DNA of 39,106 nt from an uncultured Prevotellaceae bacterium (lineage in GTDB: Bacteria > Bacteroidota > Bacteroidia > Bacteroidales > Bacteroidaceae). The notes under the pieces are model-generated. The model did not search any database. It had not been told where the DNA came from and saw only the letters and a program-made list of their open reading frames with translations. Below are positions 25,466-33,399 of this stretch, in pieces (the stretch's first letter is position 1; each line of letters begins with the position of its first letter). The DNA lies in NCBI GenBank assembly GCA_947166305.1, contig CAMVDV010000029.1, positions 1 to 39,106 of the forward strand, read 5' to 3'. Made by a program: the position numbers and the translations under genes.

Positions 25466-25579
25466 GTTCGGTCGGATTTGTAATCCGACCGAACTGATAT
25501 AGTGCTTGATATTCCCGCAATGCTTGTTTGCCGTCATTGCAAATGACTATATTCACTGCTGGCGGATTTCAAATCCGCC
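25466..25579. repeat. Cluster of three short perfect hairpins
   Basis: GTTCGGTCGGATT/AATCCGACCGAAC with a TGT loop (25466-25494), GTCATT-GCA-AATGAC (25533-25547) and GGCGGATTT-C-AAATCCGCC (25561-25579) lie in the convergent spacer between the GH38 and TSCPD genes. The GGATTTGTAATCC core recurs at 38734-38748. A further GCGTGCC/GGCACGC hairpin lies at about 25436-25456. None has a T run, so simple terminators are not obvious. Confidence 0.85.
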
Positions 25580-25647
25580 AGAACGGGAAATTGAGAGTAG
25601 GAAGCGGGGCGCTGGAATTGATGACTGGCGGTGTCAAAAAACGTCGC

Positions 25648-25713
25648 GTACGGCGATTGCGTTTTCCGCGTGCGACGATTGGCATCGCCGCCTGCGGAAA
25701 TTGTGATTTCCGC
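25648..25713. repeat. 22-bp tandem array G (3 units)
   Basis: Three 22-bp units each end in CCGC: GTACGGCGATTGCGTTTTCC..., GTGCGACGATTGGCATCGCC... and CTGCGGAAATTGTGATTTCC.... The array is more diverged than the others, but the period is exact. It lies just downstream of the TSCPD gene's stop. Confidence 0.7.
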
Positions 25714-25753
25714 AGGCGGCGTTTCAGCTCCCCTCGGGGAGGACGGTTTGGGG

Positions 25754-26011
25754 TCAACTGTGTTCTGTGAGCCTTTCGAGGGCACGGCAGAGTTGGTCGG
25801 GGCAGGAGGTGCGTTTCGTGCCGCAACGGATGCCGTCGAGCCGCTTGATGACGTCTTCTGCCTTCTGTCCCGTCACGAGACGGCTGATGCCTTGCAGGTT
25901 GCCGTTGCAGCCGCCTACGAAGAATACTTGCTGAATGACGTTGTTGTCGTCCACGGTCACGTCGATGACTTGCGAGCAGGTGCCCTCGGTCTGATACTGG
26001 ATGTGCTTCAT
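25754..26011 (-). CDS. TSCPD domain-containing protein (TIGR03905 type)
   Basis: The 85-residue protein matches the small stand-alone TSCPD family: an N-terminal YQTEGTCSQVIDV stretch, FFVGGCNGNLQGISRLV, and the name-giving TSCPDQL near residue 68. The domain also occurs at the C-terminus of some class II ribonucleotide reductases, but the function of the stand-alone proteins is unknown. Four cysteines (11, 35, 63 and 70 approximately) could bind a metal. It is a single gene, convergent with the GH38 gene. Confidence 0.85.
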   Translation of the reverse strand: MKHIQYQTEGTCSQVIDVTVDDNNVIQQVFFVGGCNGNLQGISRLVTGQKAEDVIKRLDGIRCGTKRTSCPDQLCRALERLTEHS

Positions 26012-26073
26012 ATAAAAGTTGAAAAGTTTAAAAATTAAAAAGTTAAAAAGTTAAAGAGTTAAAGGGGGGGGAT

Positions 26074-26098
26074 GTAGGGATGCGCCGTGGTATGTCCG
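26074..26098 (+). repeat. Degenerate single REP unit
   Basis: GTAGGGATGCGCCGTGGTATG followed by TCCG is a decayed version of the REPIN arm. It lies between the TSCPD gene and the GH127-like gene, after a run of AGTTAAAA repeats (26010-26063). Confidence 0.75.
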
Positions 26099-26124
26099 TC
26101 AATTGAAGGGTTGTGAGGGTGTGT

Positions 26125-28896
26125 TTAGTATTTTAAGATTTTTCTTCCTTTCTTGACAACGATGCCGCAATAGTCGTGGCTTATGGGCACTCCGGCAAGA
26201 TTATAGACAGAACCGTCAAGGGTCAATGGCGAATGGTCAATGGTCAATGGCGAATGGTCAATGGCTTTGATTGCCGTCGCTTCGTCGCCGATGCGCTCGA
26301 TGCGGAAGTGATCCACCTTGAACCATCCTGCGGGGTCGCTGGACGGCGCCTGTGTGCCGTCGGCTTTCATGCAGCCGGAGCAGATGCCCAGCCTGAGGTT
26401 TTCGCCTTCTTTCACCGTGACGTCCACCTGCATCTCCTGCAGGATGAAGGGCGAGCCGCCTGTGCCTCTGTATCCGGCAAAGGTGACTAAGGCACCTGCG
26501 GGCAGGTTGTCTCCGTAGTCGCTCTCTTTGCCGTAGAGCTGAATGTTGTTGCCCGCGAAGAGTCCGCAAGTGCCGAAGTGACCGCTCTGACACCAGAGGA
26601 GACACGAGACGCGATAGGTGCCGGCCTTGAGCTTAGAGGCAGGAATGGTCTGATAGAGCTGGAAGTCGAGCGGGAAAGGCAGGGTGCGATACCAGCAGAC
26701 GTTTTCGCCATGATGATTGGCGGCATCGTGGTTGATGCCATAGCTGTTGCCCGAAAGCGTCCCCTGCACGCTCCATCCATAGGGGAGATAGGTCTTCTTT
26801 TCCTGACCGCCACGGTTGACTTGCAGGGCCGACGTGAGTTCGAAGTCGGAATTGACAAGGAGGCTGTCGGTGAGTGTCTTTCGTTCTGTGCGTCGTGCAT
26901 CGGGAAAGACGGTGAGGCGAAGCTTGGCAGCACCATAGGGCACGAGGCTGATGTCCTGACTTGTGCCGTTGAAGGTGAGGTATTCCGAGGCCGGCAGGAC
27001 CGGGTTGTAGCGGTTCGACTCCAGTGTCCACACGATGGGGCGGACGGGGAGGCTGACGCTGATGGGCGTCCCGTCGAGGTCGAAGGGATAGCGGTTCCTG
27101 AGCTTCTCCTCGTCGATGTTGAGCGTGAGCGTCTCCGCATCGGTGTCCATGGCATAGTTCCACGGGCCGTCGGGGGTCATGCTCCAGCATTTGAAGCCGT
27201 CGCCCGGCACTTTGCCGTTCATGTTGCCATAGGTCTTTGTGTCCTCGACGACGGTGGTGGGGACTGGATATGCCATGAGCAGCGGACCGCACTCCACATA
27301 CTTTCCTTGTCCGTCGGCCGCTTCGACGACCGTCGGTGTCATCGAGAGCGAGAGAGAAAGCACGTCGCCGTCGCTCCATTCGCGCTCGATGGTGAGGAAG
27401 GAAGCAGAAGCCCCCTCCCCGCTCCCCCTTTGGGGGAGTGCCTGGGTGCTGCTGACGTCCGCTGTTATGTCCCTCCCATTGAGAAGAATAGTATAGCCAG
27501 GCTGGGCTTTTCCTCCTTGAGTGGAGGCAGAGGAGGGCAGTATATCCTTGCACCATCCCGGTATGCGGAAGGTGAAGGGGAAGCTTGTCTGTGCCGGTAG
27601 AGCGAACCGGAACGTGATGTCGCCGCTGAAGGGATAGTAGGTTTCCTCAGCGATGTGGCACTGCGTCTCGCCCACCTTGAAGTCAATTTCGCTGGGTGCG
27701 TACATGGCAGCCACGATGGCATCGTCCTTTCCTCTCATCCAAAGTCGTGAAGCGAAATTGGGCATCATGCGGTGCATGTTGCCGGCGCAGCACTCCGTCT
27801 CGTGCGTTGGGCGGTAGGCCATCCATGTGGAGCCGCGCTTGAAGAAGTTGTTGTCGGAGTTGCCGGTAGCGATGACTTGGTTGACGGACGAGAAGTACTG
27901 CACGGCGTCGAACTGGGCGGTGACTGCTCCGGGCGCGGCGTTGAAGATGGCGCGCTCTATGCGGTCGGCCCACTCTGCCTCGCCCGTGGCTGCGAGGAAA
28001 TAGCCGAGTGACCAGGTGTAGTCCGTGATGTCGCACGTCTCGTGCGCCATGTCGATGTCTCGCCCCATGGTGTATTCGGCGCTGGTGGGCACGCCGTCGG
28101 GCAACAGATGGTCGCGTTCGAGCTTTCGCTCCGCGTTCATGGCGATGTCGAGGTACTCCTGTTTGCCCGTGTAGGCGTAGAGGAGCAGGGGCACCTTGAG
28201 CATCTCGCAGTAGGTGACGCCGTGGAGATGCGTGAGGTCCGGGCAGCCGGCTTCGGTGGCGTCAAACTCGAATCCGCCTTTCTTGTAAGCGCTTTCGGCC
28301 TTGGTCAGATAGGAGCGTGTGCCCGTCTCGCCGTAGAGCCAGAGCAAGCCCTCGAGGTTGAGGATGTGGCGTCGGCCTTTCGTGAGGTCGTCCACGCTCA
28401 TGGAGCTGTAGTTCTTGCGCATTTTGCCCTTGAGCGTCGCCGTCAGCCCGTGGGTGTCGACATAGGCCTTGAAGGCGCGCCAGAAGACGACTTGCGGCCA
28501 GAGGCTGCTGATGACCGAGGAGCCAATTCTGCCGTTGGACTGCTGATGAGCCAGAGTGTATGTGATGCCTGCCTCGCCCTTCTCGATGAGTTCTTGGTCG
28601 TCGAGCAGATAGCCAAGGCGGAGCAGTCCGTCGGTGTAATAGGCCGTCTGCTCGTAGCGCCACCAGTCTTCGCCGTAGTTGCCGTTGCGCGGAATCTCAC
28701 CGGCCCAGAGGCAAGTGTTGTAGGGATAGGAGAGGGCATCGGGATGTCCGGTGAGCCCCGACTTCTGTCGCTGCAGGAACTCCAGGAGCCAGCCCTTAGG
28801 AGTGATGTCCGAGATGAGTCCTTCCTGGAAGGCAAACTCGGCGCGCGCCGTCAGCAGAGAGGCAAAAGCGATGAATAGCAAGCATGTCCGTTTCAT
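26125..28896 (-). CDS. GH127-superfamily glycosidase (beta-L-arabinofuranosidase domain), T9SS-exported
   Basis: From the ATG at 28896 the protein has 923 residues: signal peptide (about 1-20), an alpha/alpha-barrel of the DUF1680 superfamily (GH127/GH142/GH146 type), a beta-sandwich, a jelly-roll carbohydrate-binding-like domain (about 690-875) and a short C-terminal signal (VYNLAGVPI...GIVVKKGRKILKY) of T9SS type. Zinc/nucleophile positions are kept as E286-C288 in HETC and C369-C370 in ECCAGN. It differs strongly from the first GH127, which has CPCC, so the substrate may differ. A C-rich palindrome at 27408-27441 and heptads at 26216-26266 are inserted in frame. The ATG at 29010 is rejected because it precedes the signal peptide by 38 residues and lies upstream of the TAACTTTG promoter box. 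Confidence 0.8.
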   Translation of the reverse strand: MKRTCLLFIAFASLLTARAEFAFQEGLISDITPKGWLLEFLQRQKSGLTGHPDALSYPYNTCLWAGEIPRNGNYGEDWWRYEQTAYYTDGLLRLGYLLDDQELIEKGEAGITYTLAHQQSNGRIGSSVISSLWPQVVFWRAFKAYVDTHGLTATLKGKMRKNYSSMSVDDLTKGRRHILNLEGLLWLYGETGTRSYLTKAESAYKKGGFEFDATEAGCPDLTHLHGVTYCEMLKVPLLLYAYTGKQEYLDIAMNAERKLERDHLLPDGVPTSAEYTMGRDIDMAHETCDITDYTWSLGYFLAATGEAEWADRIERAIFNAAPGAVTAQFDAVQYFSSVNQVIATGNSDNNFFKRGSTWMAYRPTHETECCAGNMHRMMPNFASRLWMRGKDDAIVAAMYAPSEIDFKVGETQCHIAEETYYPFSGDITFRFALPAQTSFPFTFRIPGWCKDILPSSASTQGGKAQPGYTILLNGRDITADVSSTQALPQRGSGEGASASFLTIEREWSDGDVLSLSLSMTPTVVEAADGQGKYVECGPLLMAYPVPTTVVEDTKTYGNMNGKVPGDGFKCWSMTPDGPWNYAMDTDAETLTLNIDEEKLRNRYPFDLDGTPISVSLPVRPIVWTLESNRYNPVLPASEYLTFNGTSQDISLVPYGAAKLRLTVFPDARRTERKTLTDSLLVNSDFELTSALQVNRGGQEKKTYLPYGWSVQGTLSGNSYGINHDAANHHGENVCWYRTLPFPLDFQLYQTIPASKLKAGTYRVSCLLWCQSGHFGTCGLFAGNNIQLYGKESDYGDNLPAGALVTFAGYRGTGGSPFILQEMQVDVTVKEGENLRLGICSGCMKADGTQAPSSDPAGWFKVDHFRIERIGDEATAIKAIDHSPLTIDHSPLTLDGSVYNLAGVPISHDYCGIVVKKGRKILKY
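26216..26266 (-). repeat. Heptad repeat before the T9SS signal of the GH127-like gene
   Basis: About six 7-bp CAATGGT/GAATGGT units (plus-strand reading) encode, on the minus strand, IDHSPLTIDHSPLT directly before the C-terminal signal. The same heptad, in the opposite orientation, lies in the GH43 signal at 20305-20337. Confidence 0.88.
27408..27441 (-). repeat. C-rich palindrome element, intragenic copy
   Basis: The 34 bases are identical to the intergenic copy at 13450-13483 and encode ALPQRGSGEGA, a low-complexity linker in the beta-sandwich region. Confidence 0.9.
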
Positions 28897-28923
28897 TGTC
28901 GATGAATTAAGATGATTCGTTTG

Positions 28924-28931
28924 CAAAGTTA
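28924..28931 (-). promoter_or_regulatory. -7 box for the GH127-like gene
   Basis: The minus strand reads TAACTTTG followed by GCAAAC, 28 bases upstream of the ATG at 28896. It supports that start over the upstream ATG at 29010. Confidence 0.65.
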
Positions 28932-29124
28932 CGAATAATTTGCGAAAGTGAGAAACAAAGTGTGAGGATGTTTGCCGATAACGACAAAAAAGTGTCAACG
29001 CAGCCGGCATCCGATGTCAGAACTGCTCCCTCGGCACGCGCCGAAGGCAATCTCGATGCGGTCCGCCGACGGTTCGCACACGGGCGTACTGCCTCACTCG
29101 CTGTTCGATGTTTGTAATCCACAC

Positions 29125-29350
29125 ATGGATCATTCGATATTCACACGTGGATTTTTCAATATCTACACGTGGATAGTTTGGGAACTACACGTGGATAGTT
29201 TGGGAACTACACGTGGATAGTTTGGAAACTACACGTGGATAGTTTGGAAACTAAACGTGGATAGTTTGGAAACTAAACGTGGATAGTTTGGAAACTAAAC
29301 GTGGATAGTTTGGAAACTAAACGTGGTTAGTTCGGAAACGAATCGTGAGA
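29125..29350. repeat. 22-bp tandem array H (11 units)
   Basis: The GTGGAT core recurs at 29147, 29169, 29191, 29213, 29235, 29257, 29279 and 29301, with degenerate units at 29125, 29323 and 29345, all exactly 22 bp apart. Inner units are nearly identical (CACGTGGATAGTTTGG plus RAACT/AAACT), and units decay towards both ends. There are no unique spacers, so it is not a CRISPR array. It lies in the divergent spacer between the GH127-like and dehydratase genes. Confidence 0.95.
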
Positions 29351-29474
29351 AGTTCGGGATGTACTGTCGGACTTGGACACGGACAACCCTTGCCGAAAAG
29401 GTGCTTTTCTTCCGCTTTTGTACTTTTCTTAAGCTTTTTTGCACGTTTTTGTTCTTCACTATAGAAAAAATTGC

Positions 29475-29482
29475 TAACTTTG
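29475..29482 (+). promoter_or_regulatory. -7 box for the dehydratase gene
   Basis: TAACTTTG at 29475-29482 fits the consensus; a TTTG about 23 bases upstream is slightly far. The leader to 29628 contains AAAAGGTT repeats and one REP unit. Confidence 0.55.
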
Positions 29483-29541
29483 TCGGCGCACATCATAAAA
29501 AAGGTTAAAAGGTTAAAAAGTAAAAAGGTTAAAAAAGGTAA

Positions 29542-29567
29542 GCAGGGACGCGCCGCGAAAGCGTCCG
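29542..29567 (+). repeat. Single REP unit, GAAA-loop subtype
   Basis: GCAGGGACGCGCCGCGAAAG then CGTCCG is the second subtype of the palindrome, in which the centre reads GCGAAAGC. It shares this with the pair at 31576-31670 on the far side of the dehydratase gene. Confidence 0.8.
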
Positions 29568-29627
29568 CTCCTGGACAAGCCGACAACCAAACCTTTGAAA
29601 TGTAAAACAAGTAAAAGCATCGACGGC

Positions 29628-31520
29628 ATGAACATATTTTCACGACTCATCAACTGGTACTTCACCCGCAGTGCCCTGCCCTACTGGTGCATACTTATCT
29701 TTGACTACCTCACCATCATCTTCTGCGGCTACCTGGCCTACTATCTCTTCAACGGCGGCGAGGAGGTGACACGTCACTTCTGGTCCATCTTGTGGGACCT
29801 GTGCATCATGCTCATCCCATTCACCATTGCCTTCCGTGTGTTCCACACCTACAGTGGCATCTTCCGCTACAGCAGCTTCGTCGACCTCGGCCGTCTGGCG
29901 CTTGCCATGCTGCTCGGCTCGGCATTGGCCTTCGCAGGATACCAGCTTTTCCCGCAGCAACACAACATCTTCCTGGAGCATCTGCCGCGACTCATCCTGC
30001 TTCTGCTCTTCGCCACCTCGTTCATGTGTGCGGCGCGCGTGGTCGTCAAGACGCTCTACGACCTCTTCCGCGTCGGCTCCGGCAGCAAACGCATCTTCAT
30101 CTACGGCGCTCACGACGGCGGAATAAGCCTGGCTAAAAGCATTCGCAACGAGACGCCCAACCGCTATGTGGTGCGCGGCTTCATCAGTCCCGACGAGAAC
30201 ATGAGCGGGAAGTGGCTCATGGGACTGCACGTCTGGAGCGAGAAGGAAAACGTGGTGGCGCTCATGCAAGAGCAGAACGCCGGCATTCTCATGGTCAGCC
30301 CACTGCAGACCGAACACTTCCGCGAGCAGGAAGAACTGGTGAACGCCCTCGTCGGCGCAGGCATCAAGATCATGATGATGCCTTCGTCGGCAAAAGAATG
30401 GGACGGCAAGAGCGAACTGCGCTACAGCCAGCTGCACGAAGTGGACATCGAAGATCTCCTCTCGCGCGACAAGATAGAGGTGGACATGGAAGCCATCGGC
30501 CGCCTGCTTCGCGGCAGTCGCATCCTCATCACAGGCGCGGCAGGAAGCATCGGCAGCGAGATAGTGCGCCAGGTGGCAGCGTTCCGACCGGGGGAAATGA
30601 TACTCATCGACCAGGCCGAGACGCCTATGCACGACATCCGGCGCATGATGCAGGCACAGTTCGCCGACATCCAGAGCCAGACCATCGTGGCAAGCATCAC
30701 CAACCAGACCTGCATGGAGGAAATCTTCAGCAAGCACAAGCCCGAGTACGTCTTCCATGCCGCCGCCTACAAGCATGTGCCAATGATGGAGGACAATCCT
30801 GCCATCGCGGTGCAAAACAACGTATTCGGCACACGCGTCATGGCAGACCTTGCCGTCAAGTACGGCACTCGCAAGTTCGTGATAATCTCAACAGACAAGG
30901 CCGTCAACCCCACCAACGTGATGGGATGCTCCAAGCGCATCTGCGAAATCTACTGTCAGGCGCTTGGCAAGAAGCAGCAGACCACACAGTTCGTCACCAC
31001 TCGCTTCGGCAACGTGCTCGGCAGCAACGGCAGCGTCATACCCATCTTCAAGGAACAGATAGCCAAAGGTGGACCCGTCACCGTCACGCATCCCGACATC
31101 ATCCGATACTTCATGCTCATCCCCGAAGCCTGCAAACTCGTGCTCGAAGCAGGCACGATGGGCAAGGGAGGAGAAATCTTCGTCTTCGACATGGGCAAAC
31201 CCGTGCGCATCGTCGACCTCGCCCGACGCATGATTACACTCAGCGGAGCCAAGGACTGCAAGATAGAGTTCACCGGACTGCGCGACGGAGAAAAGCTCTA
31301 CGAAGAAGTGCTCAACGATGCAGAGCAGACACTGCCTACACCCCACCCCAAGATAATGATTGCCAAGGTGCGCGAGTACGACTACGACGAAGCGCTACGC
31401 AACGAGGAACGTCTGCTCGAAGCCAGCTACAGCTACGACGATATGGCCATCGTCAGGATAATGAAAGAAATCGTGCCCGAGTTCAAGAGCCGGCACTCTA
31501 AATACGAAGCCCTCGACTGA
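29628..31520 (+). CDS. UDP-N-acetylglucosamine 4,6-dehydratase-type membrane protein (WbpM/CapD/PglF family)
   Basis: From the ATG at 29628 the protein has 630 residues. Four membrane helices lie in about residues 10-150, a Rossmann-like domain at about 150-275, and an extended SDR domain beginning at GAAGSIGSE near residue 303. The catalytic region STDKAVNPTNVMGCSKR carries methionine where classical SDRs have tyrosine, as in WbpM and PglF, with the lysine kept. These enzymes make the 4-keto-6-deoxy sugar that starts synthesis of bacillosamine, QuiNAc, FucNAc and related sugars. It provides precursor for the polysaccharide locus on the opposite strand. The upstream ATG at 29595 is less likely because the hydrophobic N-terminus begins after 29628. 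Confidence 0.9.
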   Translation: MNIFSRLINWYFTRSALPYWCILIFDYLTIIFCGYLAYYLFNGGEEVTRHFWSILWDLCIMLIPFTIAFRVFHTYSGIFRYSSFVDLGRLALAMLLGSALAFAGYQLFPQQHNIFLEHLPRLILLLLFATSFMCAARVVVKTLYDLFRVGSGSKRIFIYGAHDGGISLAKSIRNETPNRYVVRGFISPDENMSGKWLMGLHVWSEKENVVALMQEQNAGILMVSPLQTEHFREQEELVNALVGAGIKIMMMPSSAKEWDGKSELRYSQLHEVDIEDLLSRDKIEVDMEAIGRLLRGSRILITGAAGSIGSEIVRQVAAFRPGEMILIDQAETPMHDIRRMMQAQFADIQSQTIVASITNQTCMEEIFSKHKPEYVFHAAAYKHVPMMEDNPAIAVQNNVFGTRVMADLAVKYGTRKFVIISTDKAVNPTNVMGCSKRICEIYCQALGKKQQTTQFVTTRFGNVLGSNGSVIPIFKEQIAKGGPVTVTHPDIIRYFMLIPEACKLVLEAGTMGKGGEIFVFDMGKPVRIVDLARRMITLSGAKDCKIEFTGLRDGEKLYEEVLNDAEQTLPTPHPKIMIAKVREYDYDEALRNEERLLEASYSYDDMAIVRIMKEIVPEFKSRHSKYEALD

Positions 31521-31575
31521 AGGCCCGTTCTGGTGGCATGAACGGATTAGAGATTAGAGATTAGAGATTAGGAGC

Positions 31576-31670
31576 GTAGGGACGCGCCGCGAAAGCGTCC
31601 GTGTTTGCTGCGAAGATGGTGCGGATAAGAATGTGCGTGGGTGGCGGACGCTTTCGCGGCGCTTCCCTAC
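31576..31670. repeat. REPIN-like inverted pair 4 (GAAA subtype)
   Basis: GTAGGGACGCGCCGCGAAAG.. at 31576-31601 faces an inverted copy (CGGACGCTTTCGCGGCGC..) at 31645-31670. It fills the convergent spacer between the dehydratase and WecA-like genes, flanked by TTAGAGA repeats and by TTTTTAACTT repeats. Confidence 0.88.
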
Positions 31671-31713
31671 ATTCCCCTCTTTAACTTTTTTAACTTTTTA
31701 ACTTTTCAACTTT

Positions 31714-32799
31714 TCAACTCTCCTTGCCCTGCTTGCCGGCAAGCATCAGCACGCCCCACACCAGCAAGTAGATGGCCACGTCCATCATTACGATAAACCA
31801 CAAGGGGAACGTACACCGCCACAACGCATAGTTGATGCCGCACAGGATGAAGAAGAGGGCAATGATGCAGACCAGCGTGGCGTGCATCGACAGACCGGTC
31901 TTCATCAGGATGTGATGGATGTGCGTCTTGTCCGGCTCAAAGATGCCGTGACCGGTGAAGCGACGCTGCAGCGCCACACGCACCACGTCGAGCACAGGGA
32001 TGAGCAGCAGCGTGATGGAGATGAGCATCTGCTTCTCTCCACAATTCTCGGGAGCCACAGGGCGCATCAAGCTCTTTATGCTCATGTAGGCACACACATA
32101 ACCGAGGAAAAGGCTGCCTGCATCGCCCATGAATATCTTCATTCCTCCCACTTTGCCAAAGACATTGAAGCACCAGAAGACCACCAGCGAGCCGACGATG
32201 GCTGCATCAAGCGCGGCAATAGGCTGACTCTTGACGAACAGCACTGTGTAGGCCGACAAGATGAGTATGCACAGCCCGGACGACAAACCATCAATGCCGT
32301 CGATGAGATTGATGGCGTTCACGATGACAAGTATTATCCCCACCGTCAGCAGATAACCTGCCCAGAAAGGAATGTCGTGCAAGCCAAGGATGCCATTGAG
32401 GTCGCGGATGATAAGATTGCACAGAGGAAGGATGAAGGCAGCAACCGTCTGAATGATGAACTTGTGGGTCGCCTTCATGCCATAGCGGTCGTCGATGTAT
32501 CCTATCAGATATATCAACAGCGCGCCGCACGTCATGGCAATCGTCGACACACCGAACACATATTCCTCGCCTCCGCTAAGCACGCTCACTTGCGAAGCCA
32601 CAAAGAGTCCCACCACGGCGGCAGGCATGAATATCATTCCGCCAAGGCGTGGCACAGGAATGCGATGCACCTTGCGCTCGTCGGGAAAGTCGAAATACTT
32701 GAAACGCAGACAGGTCTTGATGATGATAGGCAATCCAACGGCCGTGACAATCACTGCCGAGACAAAGGATGCAATGAGTGGTAAAACAGTGCTGTTCAT
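31714..32799 (-). CDS. WecA-like undecaprenyl-phosphate sugar-1-phosphate transferase
   Basis: The 361-residue membrane protein belongs to the MraY/WecA/TagO family, which transfers a HexNAc-1-phosphate from a UDP-sugar to undecaprenyl phosphate to start polysaccharide synthesis. Conserved motifs are present: HRIPVPRLGG near residue 45, YIDDRYGM near residue 100, NLIDGIDGLSSG near residue 163, MGDAGSLFLG near residue 224, and the histidine cluster DKTHIHH near residue 290. About ten membrane helices are visible. It is the last gene of the minus-strand polysaccharide cluster. The 5' spacer holds two AAGGTATATATA-type direct repeats. Confidence 0.92.
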   Translation of the reverse strand: MNSTVLPLIASFVSAVIVTAVGLPIIIKTCLRFKYFDFPDERKVHRIPVPRLGGMIFMPAAVVGLFVASQVSVLSGGEEYVFGVSTIAMTCGALLIYLIGYIDDRYGMKATHKFIIQTVAAFILPLCNLIIRDLNGILGLHDIPFWAGYLLTVGIILVIVNAINLIDGIDGLSSGLCILILSAYTVLFVKSQPIAALDAAIVGSLVVFWCFNVFGKVGGMKIFMGDAGSLFLGYVCAYMSIKSLMRPVAPENCGEKQMLISITLLLIPVLDVVRVALQRRFTGHGIFEPDKTHIHHILMKTGLSMHATLVCIIALFFILCGINYALWRCTFPLWFIVMMDVAIYLLVWGVLMLAGKQGKES

Positions 32800-32885
32800 A
32801 AGTCTCCCTTTCGTTATTGTTTACGATATGTTGTTTCCTATACCTTATTATATATATACCTTATTATATATACCTTTCGTTTTAG

Positions 32886-32910
32886 CGGACGCGCCACGGC
32901 ACGTCCCTAC
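32886..32910 (-). repeat. Single REP unit upstream of the WecA-like gene
   Basis: CGGACGCGCCACGGCACGTC followed by CCTAC is one arm of the REPIN family, between TATATA runs (32850-32875) and TTTTTAAC repeats (32916-32958). Confidence 0.85.
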
Positions 32911-32957
32911 AGGCCTTTAATTTTTTAACTTTTTAACCTTTTAACTTTTTAACTTTT

Positions 32958-33389
32958 TCAGTACTTTCTAAAGGTAAGCACGTCCTGATTGTTCGTCGTG
33001 AGCATCATCGTGCTGCCAGTGAGAGTCTGGACATGGAAGATGCCGTCGGCAGGAACACCGAAAGGCGCAAGGACAGACATGGGCAGGATGTTGTCGTGCC
33101 CGCTGCCTGCGTATTCTATCGGGTCGAAGATGGTGATTTGTTCCGGCGTTGCTTTCATAGACGAACGGCTGTAGAGCCTTCCGCCCTTCTGCCTGCGGAA
33201 GCTTGCCATCTGCAGTTGGAAGCTATAGAAGATCATGTTCTGCTTTGTGGCCTTGACCTTGTTGTCCTTGTCGCGCCACTCAGTGAGCTGCCACATGCCG
33301 TCGAGGTCGCCATTGCAGTCCCACTTGTTGCAGCCTGCCAGAAGCATTGCCGCAGTCACGAGCATCATTATGATGTATCTTGTCTTCAT
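32958..33389 (-). CDS. Small lipoprotein with lipocalin-like domain
   Basis: From the ATG at 33389 the protein has 143 residues. The signal peptide ends with the lipobox LAGC (cysteine at residue 20), so it is lipid-anchored. After it comes WDCNGDLDGMWQLTEW, which resembles the first strand of lipocalin-like domains (GxW motif), and a small beta-rich domain. The function is unknown. The start follows the wzi stop by 10 bases; an ATG at 33398, one base after that stop, would add MTD and is an equal alternative. The tight spacing indicates co-transcription with wzi and GT2. Confidence 0.75.
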   Translation of the reverse strand: MKTRYIIMMLVTAAMLLAGCNKWDCNGDLDGMWQLTEWRDKDNKVKATKQNMIFYSFQLQMASFRRQKGGRLYSRSSMKATPEQITIFDPIEYAGSGHDNILPMSVLAPFGVPADGIFHVQTLTGSTMMLTTNNQDVLTFRKY

Positions 33390-33399
33390 GTCTGTCATC

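Noticed and set aside
29125..29350. Possible CRISPR array
   Set aside because: The 22-bp units are contiguous with no unique spacers, and no cas gene is present. The same holds for the arrays at 13820, 14082, 38207 and 38521.
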